DNA from: a virus
Direction: 5' to 3' (one strand)
DNA length: 37,723 nt
IMG/VR virus record: IMGVR_UViG_3300004369_000051
Location: 1-37,723 of that record
The translations under genes were made by a program, and so were the position numbers. Positions 30,501-37,723 of this stretch are shown here, piece after piece (within the stretch, counting starts at the first letter, position 1; the number at the start of each line of letters is the position of its first letter). The notes beneath the pieces were generated by a model. That model worked only from the letters and a program-made list of their open reading frames with translations, was not told where the DNA came from and searched no databases.

Positions 30501-33500
30501 CCTGCCCAGAAGATTCAGGCACGAGAGGAAGCCGAGGACCTGGTCGACAACGCGATGGGCACCCTGCTGCCAGAGCAGCGGGATGAGGCTGAGGCATTGA
30601 TTCGCCGGGCCCTTGCGGGCGAAGTCACCCCTGAGCAGCGGGCAATGCTGGAAGGCAAGCCTGCGGCTGGCCCTGCCTTCACCCTGCCTGAAGGCCTGAG
30701 CAAGGCAGCCCCACGCTATGGCTACGGCCGCAAGCAGTTCACTCTGCAATTCGCCAGCGACCTGGACCGCACCGCTTACGTGCTGGCCAATGACGTCAAG
30801 ACGCGATCGAAGTCTGCCGGCAAGTTTGAAGAGGCCGTTGCTGCAGCGGGCCTTGACCTGCCCGCCATTCGCTCCCACGGCGACCAGGTCCGCAGCTACA
30901 TCAAAGGCCTGGCCAAGGATGCCCAGCCTGGCCGGATTGACATTCCCGATCAGGGCTTTGGCGGCCGTGAAGCGCCCCTGGCCAGCGAAGCGCCTGCCGG
31001 CCGGGGCGCTGTGGAGCCCGCTGGCGAGGGCATGACGGGCTTGCGTGCAGCGGTCGTCAAGCGCGAGCGAGACATTGCCCGCCAGACAGTTGACGCAATG
31101 CGCCGCGAGCTTGATCGCTGGGGTGCCAGCAACCCCGAACCCGTTGGCGACGCTGCTGCACGACTGCGCTGGGTCAAAGAGCGCAGCTCTCGCGTGCAAG
31201 ACGTCGTTGATGCCAGCGACGCCATGCTGGAGGCGCTCAAGGCGCCGGTCGGCAAGGGCCAGGTTGTAATCCCTGAGCGCTATGGATTCCAGTGGGCACA
31301 GCTAAGCCCTGACGTCAGAAGAGGCGTCGGCCAGACGATTGCCGAAGACCTTAAGCGGATGCTTGGGGACGAGATCGGCCTGCGCTTCGAGGATGGATTC
31401 TTTCTCCATCCCAAGGCAGACGCCTGGGGCGGCACCGGCAACCCCGCTGACCTGTCGTTTGCTAACGGCGTCTTTGACCCGTTTGAAAACCTGATCACGC
31501 TCTACAACTTCCGCTACCTGATGGGAGGCGTGCAGCGCAAAATCTCAACTGCATGGCACGAAGCGTTCCACGCCATTCAGTACAACTTCCTGACACTGCA
31601 GGAGCTGAGGGCCCTTAATGGCTGGTTTGCTCAGGTCCGCCTGGGCCAGTCCAAGCGGGCTGACGCGAAGGGCCTACTTGAGCAGCAGGCAACCTCCTAC
31701 GAGAGGTACGTCTACGCCCGCGAAAACGGCCTACCTGTCGCGGCCTACATGCTCAAGGTTCCAGCAAAGCTTCTTAAGGGCACAGACCTGTCCCCCGAGA
31801 AAAAGGCAATGGTTGATGCCGCAGCTGGCATCATCGAGACCTTTGACCGCCTGACGGACTTCGTGGAGAAGGTGGGCAACTTCCTCTCCACCCGTGGCTG
31901 GACGTCGACCAGGCAGCTGTTTGAGGACGCCTACAGCGGACGCTTGGCTCAGCGTGGCCCTCTTGGCAACGCGCTTGAGGAGGGCGGCGAAAGAGCCAGG
32001 GTTCTTCGCGCAACCAAGAGGAAGGGTGAAATTGGCATTGAGGGCAGGTTCCAGGGCCTGGCTTCCGAGATGGAACCGCCAAAGCCTCCTGGTACACGGT
32101 CCCCTGACCTGGGCGACGACGACCCTGACTGGGTCACTCGCTGGACTCGCACCCTGCAAGAGAACAAGGAGCGCCTGCTCAGCGGCGAAACCACGATGGA
32201 AGAGCTGTATGCGGCCAACAAGTTCGCCAAGCCACGCAGCCCTTCTGGCGCCCAGGTCTACACAGGTCAAAGCGAAGACCTGATCCCTGGCCTGTCGGCA
32301 ATGAGCGACGTGTCGCCTGGCCGCCCCGAGATGACTGGGTTCCGCATCTTCAATGGACTAGAGGTCCAGCAGATGAACCAGCAATGGTTCGACCGTCACG
32401 GTGAAGACGGGCAGGCTATCCTCTCCGGCCTAGACAAGCTGACTGGTGGCTTTAGCGAATACGAGCATGGCGCCTTGAACCGCGCCATGGATTACGCAGA
32501 CAAGCTGCAGGTCCGCGCACAAGAAGAGGCTGCGATCTGGCTCACCAGCGCAGGCGACCCCAACATCAACCGTCAAGTGCAACTGTCGCGGCTGATCGTC
32601 GCGGCTGACTCCGCCCGTCGGATGCACATTGCAATCGCCAAGGTCACCCGCCCCTGGGGTCAGCTGGGCCTTGAGATGCAAATGCCCAGGGACTACGGCT
32701 ATGGGCCGTCCACTGGTCAAGCTGTTGACGTGCCTGCCACTGCTGTTGTTGAGGGCCAAGCCCCAGCTGCAGCACCGGCCGCGGCCCAGGGCGAAGCTGG
32801 CAACGTTGTTGAAACCGCTCTGCGCGAGGAGCTGGACGTCCCTGCCGGCACCAACCCAGTCGTCGACGAGGTCGCATCCAAGTTCCCCGATCTCCGGGAA
32901 GCAGTGGAAGGCGGGGAGATGACGATCGACGCGGAGGCTGTCGCTGATGAAATTGCCAACACCCTGCTGGTGATGGGCGATCAGCCGGCAATGCGCACCA
33001 AGCTGTGGCGGGCATTTGACTCGCTGCCTCCTGGCGCAAGTGACCGCGAGAACCCTCTTAACGCCTTGCAAATTCTGCGCAGCAGCAACCTGCTAACCAG
33101 TGGCGTGACGGTGTCGAAGAACCTGTTCAACGGTGTCTTCAACCTGTCCCGCTTGACGGTTTCGCAGGCTGTCGGCGGCGCCCTGGAGCGCGACTGGGAG
33201 CGAGCCCTGTACTCGACCCAAATGTTCGGCAACTACCTGAACAACATCGGCCAAGCGTTGCGCGTTGCAAGCACCACCTGGCGGACAGGTCGGCCCACCT
33301 TCAACATCGACTCCAGCTCGCTGGACTTCCTGGATCGCATTGCGGCCCGCGAAGCCCAGGCAGAGCTGGCTGGCACGGCAGCAAATGCCCGCACGGGCTA
33401 CACGCTGAACACGCTTGACATGAGCCAGCAGTTTGCGGAGAGCCGGGCTGGCAAGTTCGCCAACGGCTTGTGGCAAACCCTGGGCACCGTTGGCGGCCGC

Positions 33501-35375
33501 GCCGCAATCACGATTGACGCTTTCAACAGCTCGCTGGCGGGACACTCCTACGAGTTCTTCCGTCACATGCCGCGAGGCATGGAGCTGGCCGTCAACGCTG
33601 GCCACGAGAAGTTCAGCAAGGAAGCGTTTGACTACGCCTACAAGTACGCCGAAGCAAGGGTCGACCAGGCCATCCGTGACGTCGTCGTCAACGGCGAGAC
33701 GCTGGCTGACATGGCGATGCAAAGCCCACATGCCCAGAAGTTCATGGACGCCGTGAACTTCACCGACAAGATCTGGGCTGATCTAGAGCCACGCGATCTT
33801 GCCCAGGGCATGCAGATTGGCAAGGCTCAAGGCTTGAGCGGTTCAGAGCTAACCGACTTCGCCCGCAAGTACGTCGACGAGGGCCTCTGGTATCACAAGG
33901 CAGCAGACGCCATGCTCAATGGCCCGCTGCCGGCGGGTCGCCTGGCCTCCCTGCCCGGGGAAGCGCTGGACACCCTGTCGAACATGAAGTTCGTCGGCCC
34001 GGTGTTCCGGTTCATTCAGCCGTTCCAACGGGTGCCGTCAAACATCATCAAGTCCACGGCTCGCAACACCCCTGCTGCCGTCTTTGTAGACACCTGGTGG
34101 CGTGACGTTGCAAGCTCCGACCCCGGCACCCGTCAGCGGGCCCTGGGCGAGTTTGCTGTGGGCTCAGGCGTGGCTGTTGCCTTGTGGACCGCGTCAAACC
34201 TTGGCCGCATCCGCTTCAACGGCGGTGGGCCAATCGACCCGCAGCTCAAGGAGAAGTGGCTGAAGGACCGGCAGATGCCCTACAGCGTGCAGTTCTGGGA
34301 TGAGGACGAAGCTCGCTGGGGTGACGCCTGGTCTGTCGCAGCGTTTGAACCATTTGCCAGCTTGCTTGGCGGGTTTGGCGATTACAGCGACACCGCCGCA
34401 ATGATGACGACTGAGCAGCGCGAGCAGGCAGGCGCCTCACTGGTCTTTGACCTGATGAAGCTGCAAGCAAGTGGCTTGCTGAGCAAGACCTACTTCTCTG
34501 GGATTAACGAGCTGTATGAAGCTGCGTTTGATCCCAGCAAGGTCTTCACTGGACCCAATAAGCGCAGCGCTCAAAGCCGCTTCCTGCAGCGCACGATTGC
34601 CAGCATGGTCCCCTACAGCTCAGCGCTACGGCAGGCGCGTCGTTCAACTGACCCGATCAGCCGCAGCGTCATGCCTTCTACGGAAGGTGGCTTTGGCGGC
34701 TTCTGGCAAGAGACCTGGGACGAAATCAAGAACGCATTGCCTGGTTTCTCCCAGGAGTTGCCGGCCAAGCGCGACTGGACTCTTCCTGGGGCCCCTCCCG
34801 TCTACACCCCAAGCCTGATGTGGAGCAACGAGCTGGCAGAAAACGCACCGTTTGCAGCTGCTCTTATGCAGTTCGTGCCATTTGTCTCTGCATTTGCCAA
34901 GGGCTACCAAGCAGGCGACCCGGTACAGCAGGAAATGTTCAACATGCACGGGAAGGGCACTGCCTTCTCCGGGCCCAGGGCGTCTGACTTTGGTCGGGAA
35001 ATGTACCTGTCTCCAACGGAGCTGGGCACCTACCAGGAAATGTTTGCGACCGTCAAGGACGAGAGTGGACGCACCTGGCACACGACGGTCGAATCGCTGA
35101 TTCGCACCCGCGATTACCAGTCCCTCCCTGTTGAGCCTCCTTCCGGCCAATACGTCAGCTACCGGGCGGCAATGATCCAGTCGGAGATTGACCGCTACAA
35201 GAAGCTGGCCAAGGACCTGTTCTTGAACACAACGCCGAAGGGCGCTGAAATCAAGGCATCACAAGAACAGCTTCAGGGTCGTCAGGATGAACTCAATTAC
35301 ATCCGTCAGTACGGTGTGCCTGGTGCTTCAGCGACTGGCGCTGACAACTTTCAAATCCTGGAGCTGAACCGCTGA
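27516..35375 (+). CDS. Giant internal core protein (T7 gp16-like), polyvalent type, 2619 aa
   Basis: About twice T7 gp16 (1318 aa). Residues 1-320 have hydrophobic stretches. Residues about 485-570 look like a ParB/sulfiredoxin-type domain (VVNGHNRLRLAQ near 514, then an Ala/Glu helix region). About 1060-1150 is a domain with RKQFTLQFASDLDRTAYVL and RSHGDQVRSYIKGLAKD that I associate with large phage polyvalent proteins. His1348-Glu1349...His1352 (WHEAFHAIQ) is a zincin HExxH motif. Residues about 1830-2619 resemble the core-protein C-terminus (ILRSSNLLTSGVTVSKNLFN). It is probably ejected into the host and may protect or help the DNA. No frameshift seen. Tail fibre begins in its stop (TGATG). 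Confidence 0.88.
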   Translation: MSDFKYVKNADGTVTKTYVGPTAPAKPAATAPDPQARGYGPLTIASNPILSTGASLNTGFQAFYDELMRQKQGDRNLARAYQVGLEAYANDLQRPGSGRGLQRVVAGGGRNLAQSLANLQGLGKEVSAGDSPFPLLNAPLPPIKPKGDLEKFGQDMVTTSLAWVPATRLLSIGARGALMVPGVASATAPIVQAGKTAAAFAKGAGPVVPFVNKPVGAVAVKAGQLYTEGAGTGYLVDLLAFSPEAQAAQKGAEDWVNKNEGIIPGLREYVQSEPGDTQAEARFKQANMGAAVTGPAFNYGLFGISRVARGLFNMSRKAATRRPAADPPTVDVDVVDPANPVNPTSGPNAPMPVGGIKKGGQAAADLERLQSRQPRPYETPGVATQERLDLPNKPWQPTPPATDEEIVAAAREIVSAQSDLDRAAVRAKSTVPDEVGAPDLAQQPTAAPTRSMVRQVSPQEVVARPQEMQYKAAGQLNRYGTSGSLTKAEVFDEQLGGLISVWRDPATGELVVVNGHNRLRLAQMKGAEAINVMEIPAASAQEARAIGALQNIAEGQGTAWDAAKLMRDMSYTPGSLQEKGIDLGGRIARDAVPLARLPKEIFEKGATGGLSLDKAIALGSVEGLDEAVVRDVAARAAKGKFSADKIAQAMQEARFATTQGPAGGVLPGMEELFKTSNFDRLLNVRTEAYRALREQMVALSSAANLKRTGILEAAGNVIDVEGSRAAKDQAAAALNLFNQVTGYVGPVRELLTEMAGQIKGNVSAKKVVAENLDRLRNAIEAEVNGGRLPLEEQPAPTRQLTPEQERTLLGSEGRVQALQELDPQRLAQERQQAVKILEAQERQTAERLSTAAQRVSPEAVADADRYGLNPRYVQKWMDLPETALATEMRLLAGNELSQRQYTSRVQRLQAMDANDAAVFQYMDEMPGSNSAKELSQEAFDAKYGDTQPVLTPRAELNKVTRELDRHDLAVAAVDWYNDWAARPKGEVKRQAVDATPAQKIQAREEAEDLVDNAMGTLLPEQRDEAEALIRRALAGEVTPEQRAMLEGKPAAGPAFTLPEGLSKAAPRYGYGRKQFTLQFASDLDRTAYVLANDVKTRSKSAGKFEEAVAAAGLDLPAIRSHGDQVRSYIKGLAKDAQPGRIDIPDQGFGGREAPLASEAPAGRGAVEPAGEGMTGLRAAVVKRERDIARQTVDAMRRELDRWGASNPEPVGDAAARLRWVKERSSRVQDVVDASDAMLEALKAPVGKGQVVIPERYGFQWAQLSPDVRRGVGQTIAEDLKRMLGDEIGLRFEDGFFLHPKADAWGGTGNPADLSFANGVFDPFENLITLYNFRYLMGGVQRKISTAWHEAFHAIQYNFLTLQELRALNGWFAQVRLGQSKRADAKGLLEQQATSYERYVYARENGLPVAAYMLKVPAKLLKGTDLSPEKKAMVDAAAGIIETFDRLTDFVEKVGNFLSTRGWTSTRQLFEDAYSGRLAQRGPLGNALEEGGERARVLRATKRKGEIGIEGRFQGLASEMEPPKPPGTRSPDLGDDDPDWVTRWTRTLQENKERLLSGETTMEELYAANKFAKPRSPSGAQVYTGQSEDLIPGLSAMSDVSPGRPEMTGFRIFNGLEVQQMNQQWFDRHGEDGQAILSGLDKLTGGFSEYEHGALNRAMDYADKLQVRAQEEAAIWLTSAGDPNINRQVQLSRLIVAADSARRMHIAIAKVTRPWGQLGLEMQMPRDYGYGPSTGQAVDVPATAVVEGQAPAAAPAAAQGEAGNVVETALREELDVPAGTNPVVDEVASKFPDLREAVEGGEMTIDAEAVADEIANTLLVMGDQPAMRTKLWRAFDSLPPGASDRENPLNALQILRSSNLLTSGVTVSKNLFNGVFNLSRLTVSQAVGGALERDWERALYSTQMFGNYLNNIGQALRVASTTWRTGRPTFNIDSSSLDFLDRIAAREAQAELAGTAANARTGYTLNTLDMSQQFAESRAGKFANGLWQTLGTVGGRAAITIDAFNSSLAGHSYEFFRHMPRGMELAVNAGHEKFSKEAFDYAYKYAEARVDQAIRDVVVNGETLADMAMQSPHAQKFMDAVNFTDKIWADLEPRDLAQGMQIGKAQGLSGSELTDFARKYVDEGLWYHKAADAMLNGPLPAGRLASLPGEALDTLSNMKFVGPVFRFIQPFQRVPSNIIKSTARNTPAAVFVDTWWRDVASSDPGTRQRALGEFAVGSGVAVALWTASNLGRIRFNGGGPIDPQLKEKWLKDRQMPYSVQFWDEDEARWGDAWSVAAFEPFASLLGGFGDYSDTAAMMTTEQREQAGASLVFDLMKLQASGLLSKTYFSGINELYEAAFDPSKVFTGPNKRSAQSRFLQRTIASMVPYSSALRQARRSTDPISRSVMPSTEGGFGGFWQETWDEIKNALPGFSQELPAKRDWTLPGAPPVYTPSLMWSNELAENAPFAAALMQFVPFVSAFAKGYQAGDPVQQEMFNMHGKGTAFSGPRASDFGREMYLSPTELGTYQEMFATVKDESGRTWHTTVESLIRTRDYQSLPVEPPSGQYVSYRAAMIQSEIDRYKKLAKDLFLNTTPKGAEIKASQEQLQGRQDELNYIRQYGVPGASATGADNFQILELNR

Positions 35376-36703
35376 TGGCCTACGCATTTGTCGTCTACAC
35401 CGGGAATGGGAGCACTACACAGTTCTCCATTCCCTTCTCTTACATCCGCAAGGAGCACGTCAAGGTCTACGTGAATTACGTGGACACGGCTTACACCTAC
35501 GTGAATGACACGACGGTGTCTGTCTCTACTGCCCCTGGCAGCGGTGTTCGAGTTGAAGTGCGCCGGGTCACACCGGCCAACACTCCCCTGGTGGACTTCG
35601 CAAACGGCGCAGTCCTCACCGCAGCTGACCTGGATACCGCCAACCTGCAGCAGCTGTATCTGCAGCAGGAACTGGATGATGACCTGGGTAAAACCGTCCA
35701 GGTCGACGACACGACAGGCCTGCTGACAGCTGGCGGCCAGCGCATCACCAGCGTCGGCACTCCTACTGCCAGTAATGACGCCACCACCAAGAGCTACGTC
35801 GACACCGAAGACGCCACCTTTATCAAGCGTGATGGCACCAGGTCGCTGACGGGCAACTTGCCTGCTGGCAGCAACAAGATCACTGGACTGGCAACACCTA
35901 CCGACAGCGGTGATGCCAGCACTAAGGGCTACGTCGATGGCCTGATTACTACCAACCAGGGCTACGCAACGGCCGCGGCAAACAGCGCCGCAGCTGCTGC
36001 AACCAGTGAAACCAACGCTGCGACGTCGGAGAGCAACGCTGCCGATAGCGCCACTAATGCAGCTGCTAGCGCCACGGCCGCAAGCAATGCGCAAACCGCT
36101 GCAGAGACCGCCAGGGATCAAACCTTGGCTGCTTATGACAGCTTTGACGATCGCTACCTGGGTGTCAAAACAAGCGATCCAACGCTTGATAACGACGGCA
36201 ACGCCCTGGTGGCAGGTGCGCTGTACTTCAGCAGCACGCTGAACGAGATGCGCCTTTATACAGGCGCCGTCTGGATAGCTGCATATGTGTCTGGCAACGC
36301 TGCAAGCATTGGCTTCACGGCTACTGGCACGATCTCTGCCACCACCGTCCAGGCAGCCATTCAGGAGTTACTGGACGAGACGTCGCACAAAACAGCAGCA
36401 ACTGGTTCTTTGGCTTTGCCGACAGGCACTACCGGGGAGCGAGACGGCAGCCCATCTGCTGGCTACCTTCGGTTCAATACAACTGATGGGAAACCGGAGG
36501 TCTACAGCGGCAGTGCTTGGGGATCAGTTGGTGGCGGTGCCACTGGCGGGGGGTCTGACACTGTGTTTCACGTCAACGGAAACACCGTCAATGCTTCCTA
36601 TTCGATTCCATCTAGCTCTAATGCCGTATCCGCCGGCCCGATAACAGTGGCAAACGGGGCCGTTGTTACTATTCCCTCAGGCAGTGCCTGGGTCATCGTT
36701 TAA
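35375..36703 (+). CDS. Tail fibre protein (T7 gp17-like N-terminus)
   Basis: The 442-aa protein begins with the T7 tail-fibre attachment domain (YTGNGSTTQFSIPFSYIRK, VRRVTPANTPLVDFANGAVL, ADLDTANLQQLYLQQE; about 1-115). Repeats with SYVDTEDATFIKRDG and GYVDGL follow, then an Ala/Asn/Ser/Thr-rich trimeric coiled coil (about 195-245) and a beta-rich tip. The N-terminus docks on the nozzle and the tip may hold the receptor-binding part or dock the next fibre protein. Confidence 0.9.
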   Translation: MAYAFVVYTGNGSTTQFSIPFSYIRKEHVKVYVNYVDTAYTYVNDTTVSVSTAPGSGVRVEVRRVTPANTPLVDFANGAVLTAADLDTANLQQLYLQQELDDDLGKTVQVDDTTGLLTAGGQRITSVGTPTASNDATTKSYVDTEDATFIKRDGTRSLTGNLPAGSNKITGLATPTDSGDASTKGYVDGLITTNQGYATAAANSAAAAATSETNAATSESNAADSATNAAASATAASNAQTAAETARDQTLAAYDSFDDRYLGVKTSDPTLDNDGNALVAGALYFSSTLNEMRLYTGAVWIAAYVSGNAASIGFTATGTISATTVQAAIQELLDETSHKTAATGSLALPTGTTGERDGSPSAGYLRFNTTDGKPEVYSGSAWGSVGGGATGGGSDTVFHVNGNTVNASYSIPSSSNAVSAGPITVANGAVVTIPSGSAWVIV

Positions 36704-36715
36704 CAGGAGGAACCC

Positions 36716-37342
36716 ATGCCAATCACCATCAACGGATCAGGGACACTTACGGGGCTTTCGGCAGGTGGACTTCCCGACGCCTCAATTACGTCTGATGACA
36801 TTGCAGCAGGTGCAGTCACGGCAGCCAAGTTGGCAGCAGGTGCTGGAGGGAAGATTCTGCAGGTGGTGAGCACTCAATACGCAACACCAACCTCAGTCAG
36901 TCAATCAGGGCAGGTTCATGCTGATATGCCTTTTAGCGTAAATATCACGCCAACAACATCCACCAGTTTAATGTTGGTTTCATTTTCCCTTATGGGAGAA
37001 ACGGGAAGCTCACCTTGGAACACAATGGCATCATTTTCACGCACTATTTCTGGTGCAAGAACCGTTGTGCTGCCATCGTCTTATGGCAGTAGAAGTCCTG
37101 GATTAGTTGCGTTTGCTGATAACTACGGACCCACCGACGACGATTCAACACCTGGAGGCTTTTACTGTCATATGTTCCCCGACTCTGGACGGCCAGCGAA
37201 TACAAACACAATTACATATACTCCAACGGCTCTTCAACAAGCATCCAGTTCATTTTACTTAAACAGAAACGTTGGCAACAGCGACTCAACCGATAAGGAA
37301 AGAGGCATCAGCTGGATCACTGTTATGGAGGTAGCAGCGTGA
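36716..37342 (+). CDS. Distal tail fibre / receptor-binding-type protein (208 aa)
   Basis: A strong AGGAGG precedes the ATG. The N-terminus (ITINGSGTLTGLSAGGLPDA, ITSDDIAAGAVTAAKLA) is the short repeat type common in cyanophage fibre proteins. The rest is Ser/Thr/Asn-rich beta sequence. From about 36880 the DNA is clearly richer in A/T than the rest of the window and uses different codons, suggesting recent exchange of the host-recognition tip. Confidence 0.75.
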   Translation: MPITINGSGTLTGLSAGGLPDASITSDDIAAGAVTAAKLAAGAGGKILQVVSTQYATPTSVSQSGQVHADMPFSVNITPTTSTSLMLVSFSLMGETGSSPWNTMASFSRTISGARTVVLPSSYGSRSPGLVAFADNYGPTDDDSTPGGFYCHMFPDSGRPANTNTITYTPTALQQASSSFYLNRNVGNSDSTDKERGISWITVMEVAA

Positions 37343-37674
37343 TGGACTGGCACAGAGGAATTAGAGCAGCGTATCCCAACGCAGTGCTTACCATTCAAGG
37401 CAACACTCTTGACGATCTTGTCGTCACTAACCAAGAGACTAACGAACCGTTTGTGTTTGACCAAGCTCTTGCTGAAGCTGCCTGGAATGAGATTGCAGCC
37501 GAAGCTGCTGCTACCCAATACCAACGCCAACGCCAACCTGAATACCCACCCATCAGCGATCTTGCTGACGCTCTTTACTGGGCATCAGAAGGCGACAACA
37601 CCAAACTCGACGCTTACTACGCAGCTTGTGCTGCAGTCAAAACTAAGTATCCCAAACCGGAGGTGACCCCATGA
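37342..37674 (+). CDS. Tail-fibre accessory/assembly-type protein (110 aa)
   Basis: Starts at ATG 37342, overlapping the previous stop by one base (TGATG); GTG 37339 is possible. GGAGG lies 11 bases upstream. The ending YPPISDLADALYWASEGDNTKLDAYYAACAAVKTKYPKP, seen as PPISDLADALYW and AACAAVKTKYPKP, is the pattern of small proteins next to phage tail fibres that resemble fibre-assembly chaperones. Role by family resemblance and position. Confidence 0.7.
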   Translation: MDWHRGIRAAYPNAVLTIQGNTLDDLVVTNQETNEPFVFDQALAEAAWNEIAAEAAATQYQRQRQPEYPPISDLADALYWASEGDNTKLDAYYAACAAVKTKYPKPEVTP

Positions 37675-37723
37675 CCTTACGTCTCAACGGTTCCACATCC
37701 GGCTATGTGGAGATCGACGCCCC
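37671..37723 (+). CDS. Start of a tail-fibre-type protein, cut by window edge
   Basis: ATGA overlap with the preceding gene and a GGAGG-like site (CCGGAGGTG) upstream. Only 17 residues are visible (MTLRLNGSTSGYVEIDA). The phrase LRLNGSTSGYVE recurs in tail-fibre or structural proteins of cyanophages. The rest is outside the window. Confidence 0.65.
   Translation, partial: MTLRLNGSTSGYVEIDA

Overview
The window is most of the genome of a T7-like podovirus (Autographiviridae type) that very probably infects a GC-rich unicellular cyanobacterium of the Synechococcus/Cyanobium kind. The evidence is a single-subunit T7-type RNA polymerase followed by an SSB, endonuclease I, primase-helicase and 5'-3' exonuclease, then the complete T7-like virion block in the usual order (portal, scaffold, capsid, tail tubes A and B, internal core proteins, tail fibre). 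Several very small proteins are of kinds I associate with cyanophages. I saw no photosynthesis or metabolic genes (psbA, hli, talC, thyX, nrd), no tRNA and no CRISPR array. Both edges cut through genes of the tail-fibre region, so the window is probably a permuted assembly lacking part of that region.

Layout. (1) About 1-1213, plus strand: end of a structural-type gene and four small genes, two with a membrane segment. (2) 1214-4627, minus strand: a lysis and packaging block in the order TerS, TerL, a hypothetical protein, a two-domain endolysin and a hypothetical protein. It converges on block 1 with the two stop codons touching. (3) 4628-5416: a noncoding control region with repeated TATAAGA boxes, a 17-bp direct repeat and strong palindromes. 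(4) 5417-8918, plus strand: thirteen small early genes, almost all orphans. (5) 8918-16203: tyrosine integrase, RNA polymerase, SSB, endonuclease I, primase-helicase, a 107-aa orphan, exonuclease and a 58-aa protein. No DNA polymerase gene is present. (6) 16207-37723: virion genes, with a strong terminator on each side of the capsid gene.

The most interesting structure is a repeated control module. Most of the first early genes are preceded by a GC-rich hairpin (often with a UNCG tetraloop), then a second hairpin, then an invariant CCCACCAC a few bases before the start codon. The same CCCACCAC sits directly before the RNA polymerase start. It also precedes an in-frame internal ATG just after the zinc finger of the primase-helicase, where T7 makes its short helicase form, and a 7-base version (CCCACCA) precedes a tiny Gly/Lys protein on the minus strand. 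Other points of note are the missing DNA polymerase, an endonuclease I frame with no usable start codon next to the SSB stop, a 2619-aa core protein with ParB-like and HExxH motifs, a core protein ending in an M15 peptidase domain, and the inverted lysis/packaging block.

How the genes fit together: host RNA polymerase would transcribe the early block from the control region. The phage polymerase would then drive replication and virion genes, and the internal core proteins would be ejected with the DNA. The integrase suggests either occasional lysogeny or a lysogenic ancestor, although no repressor or attP site was recognised.
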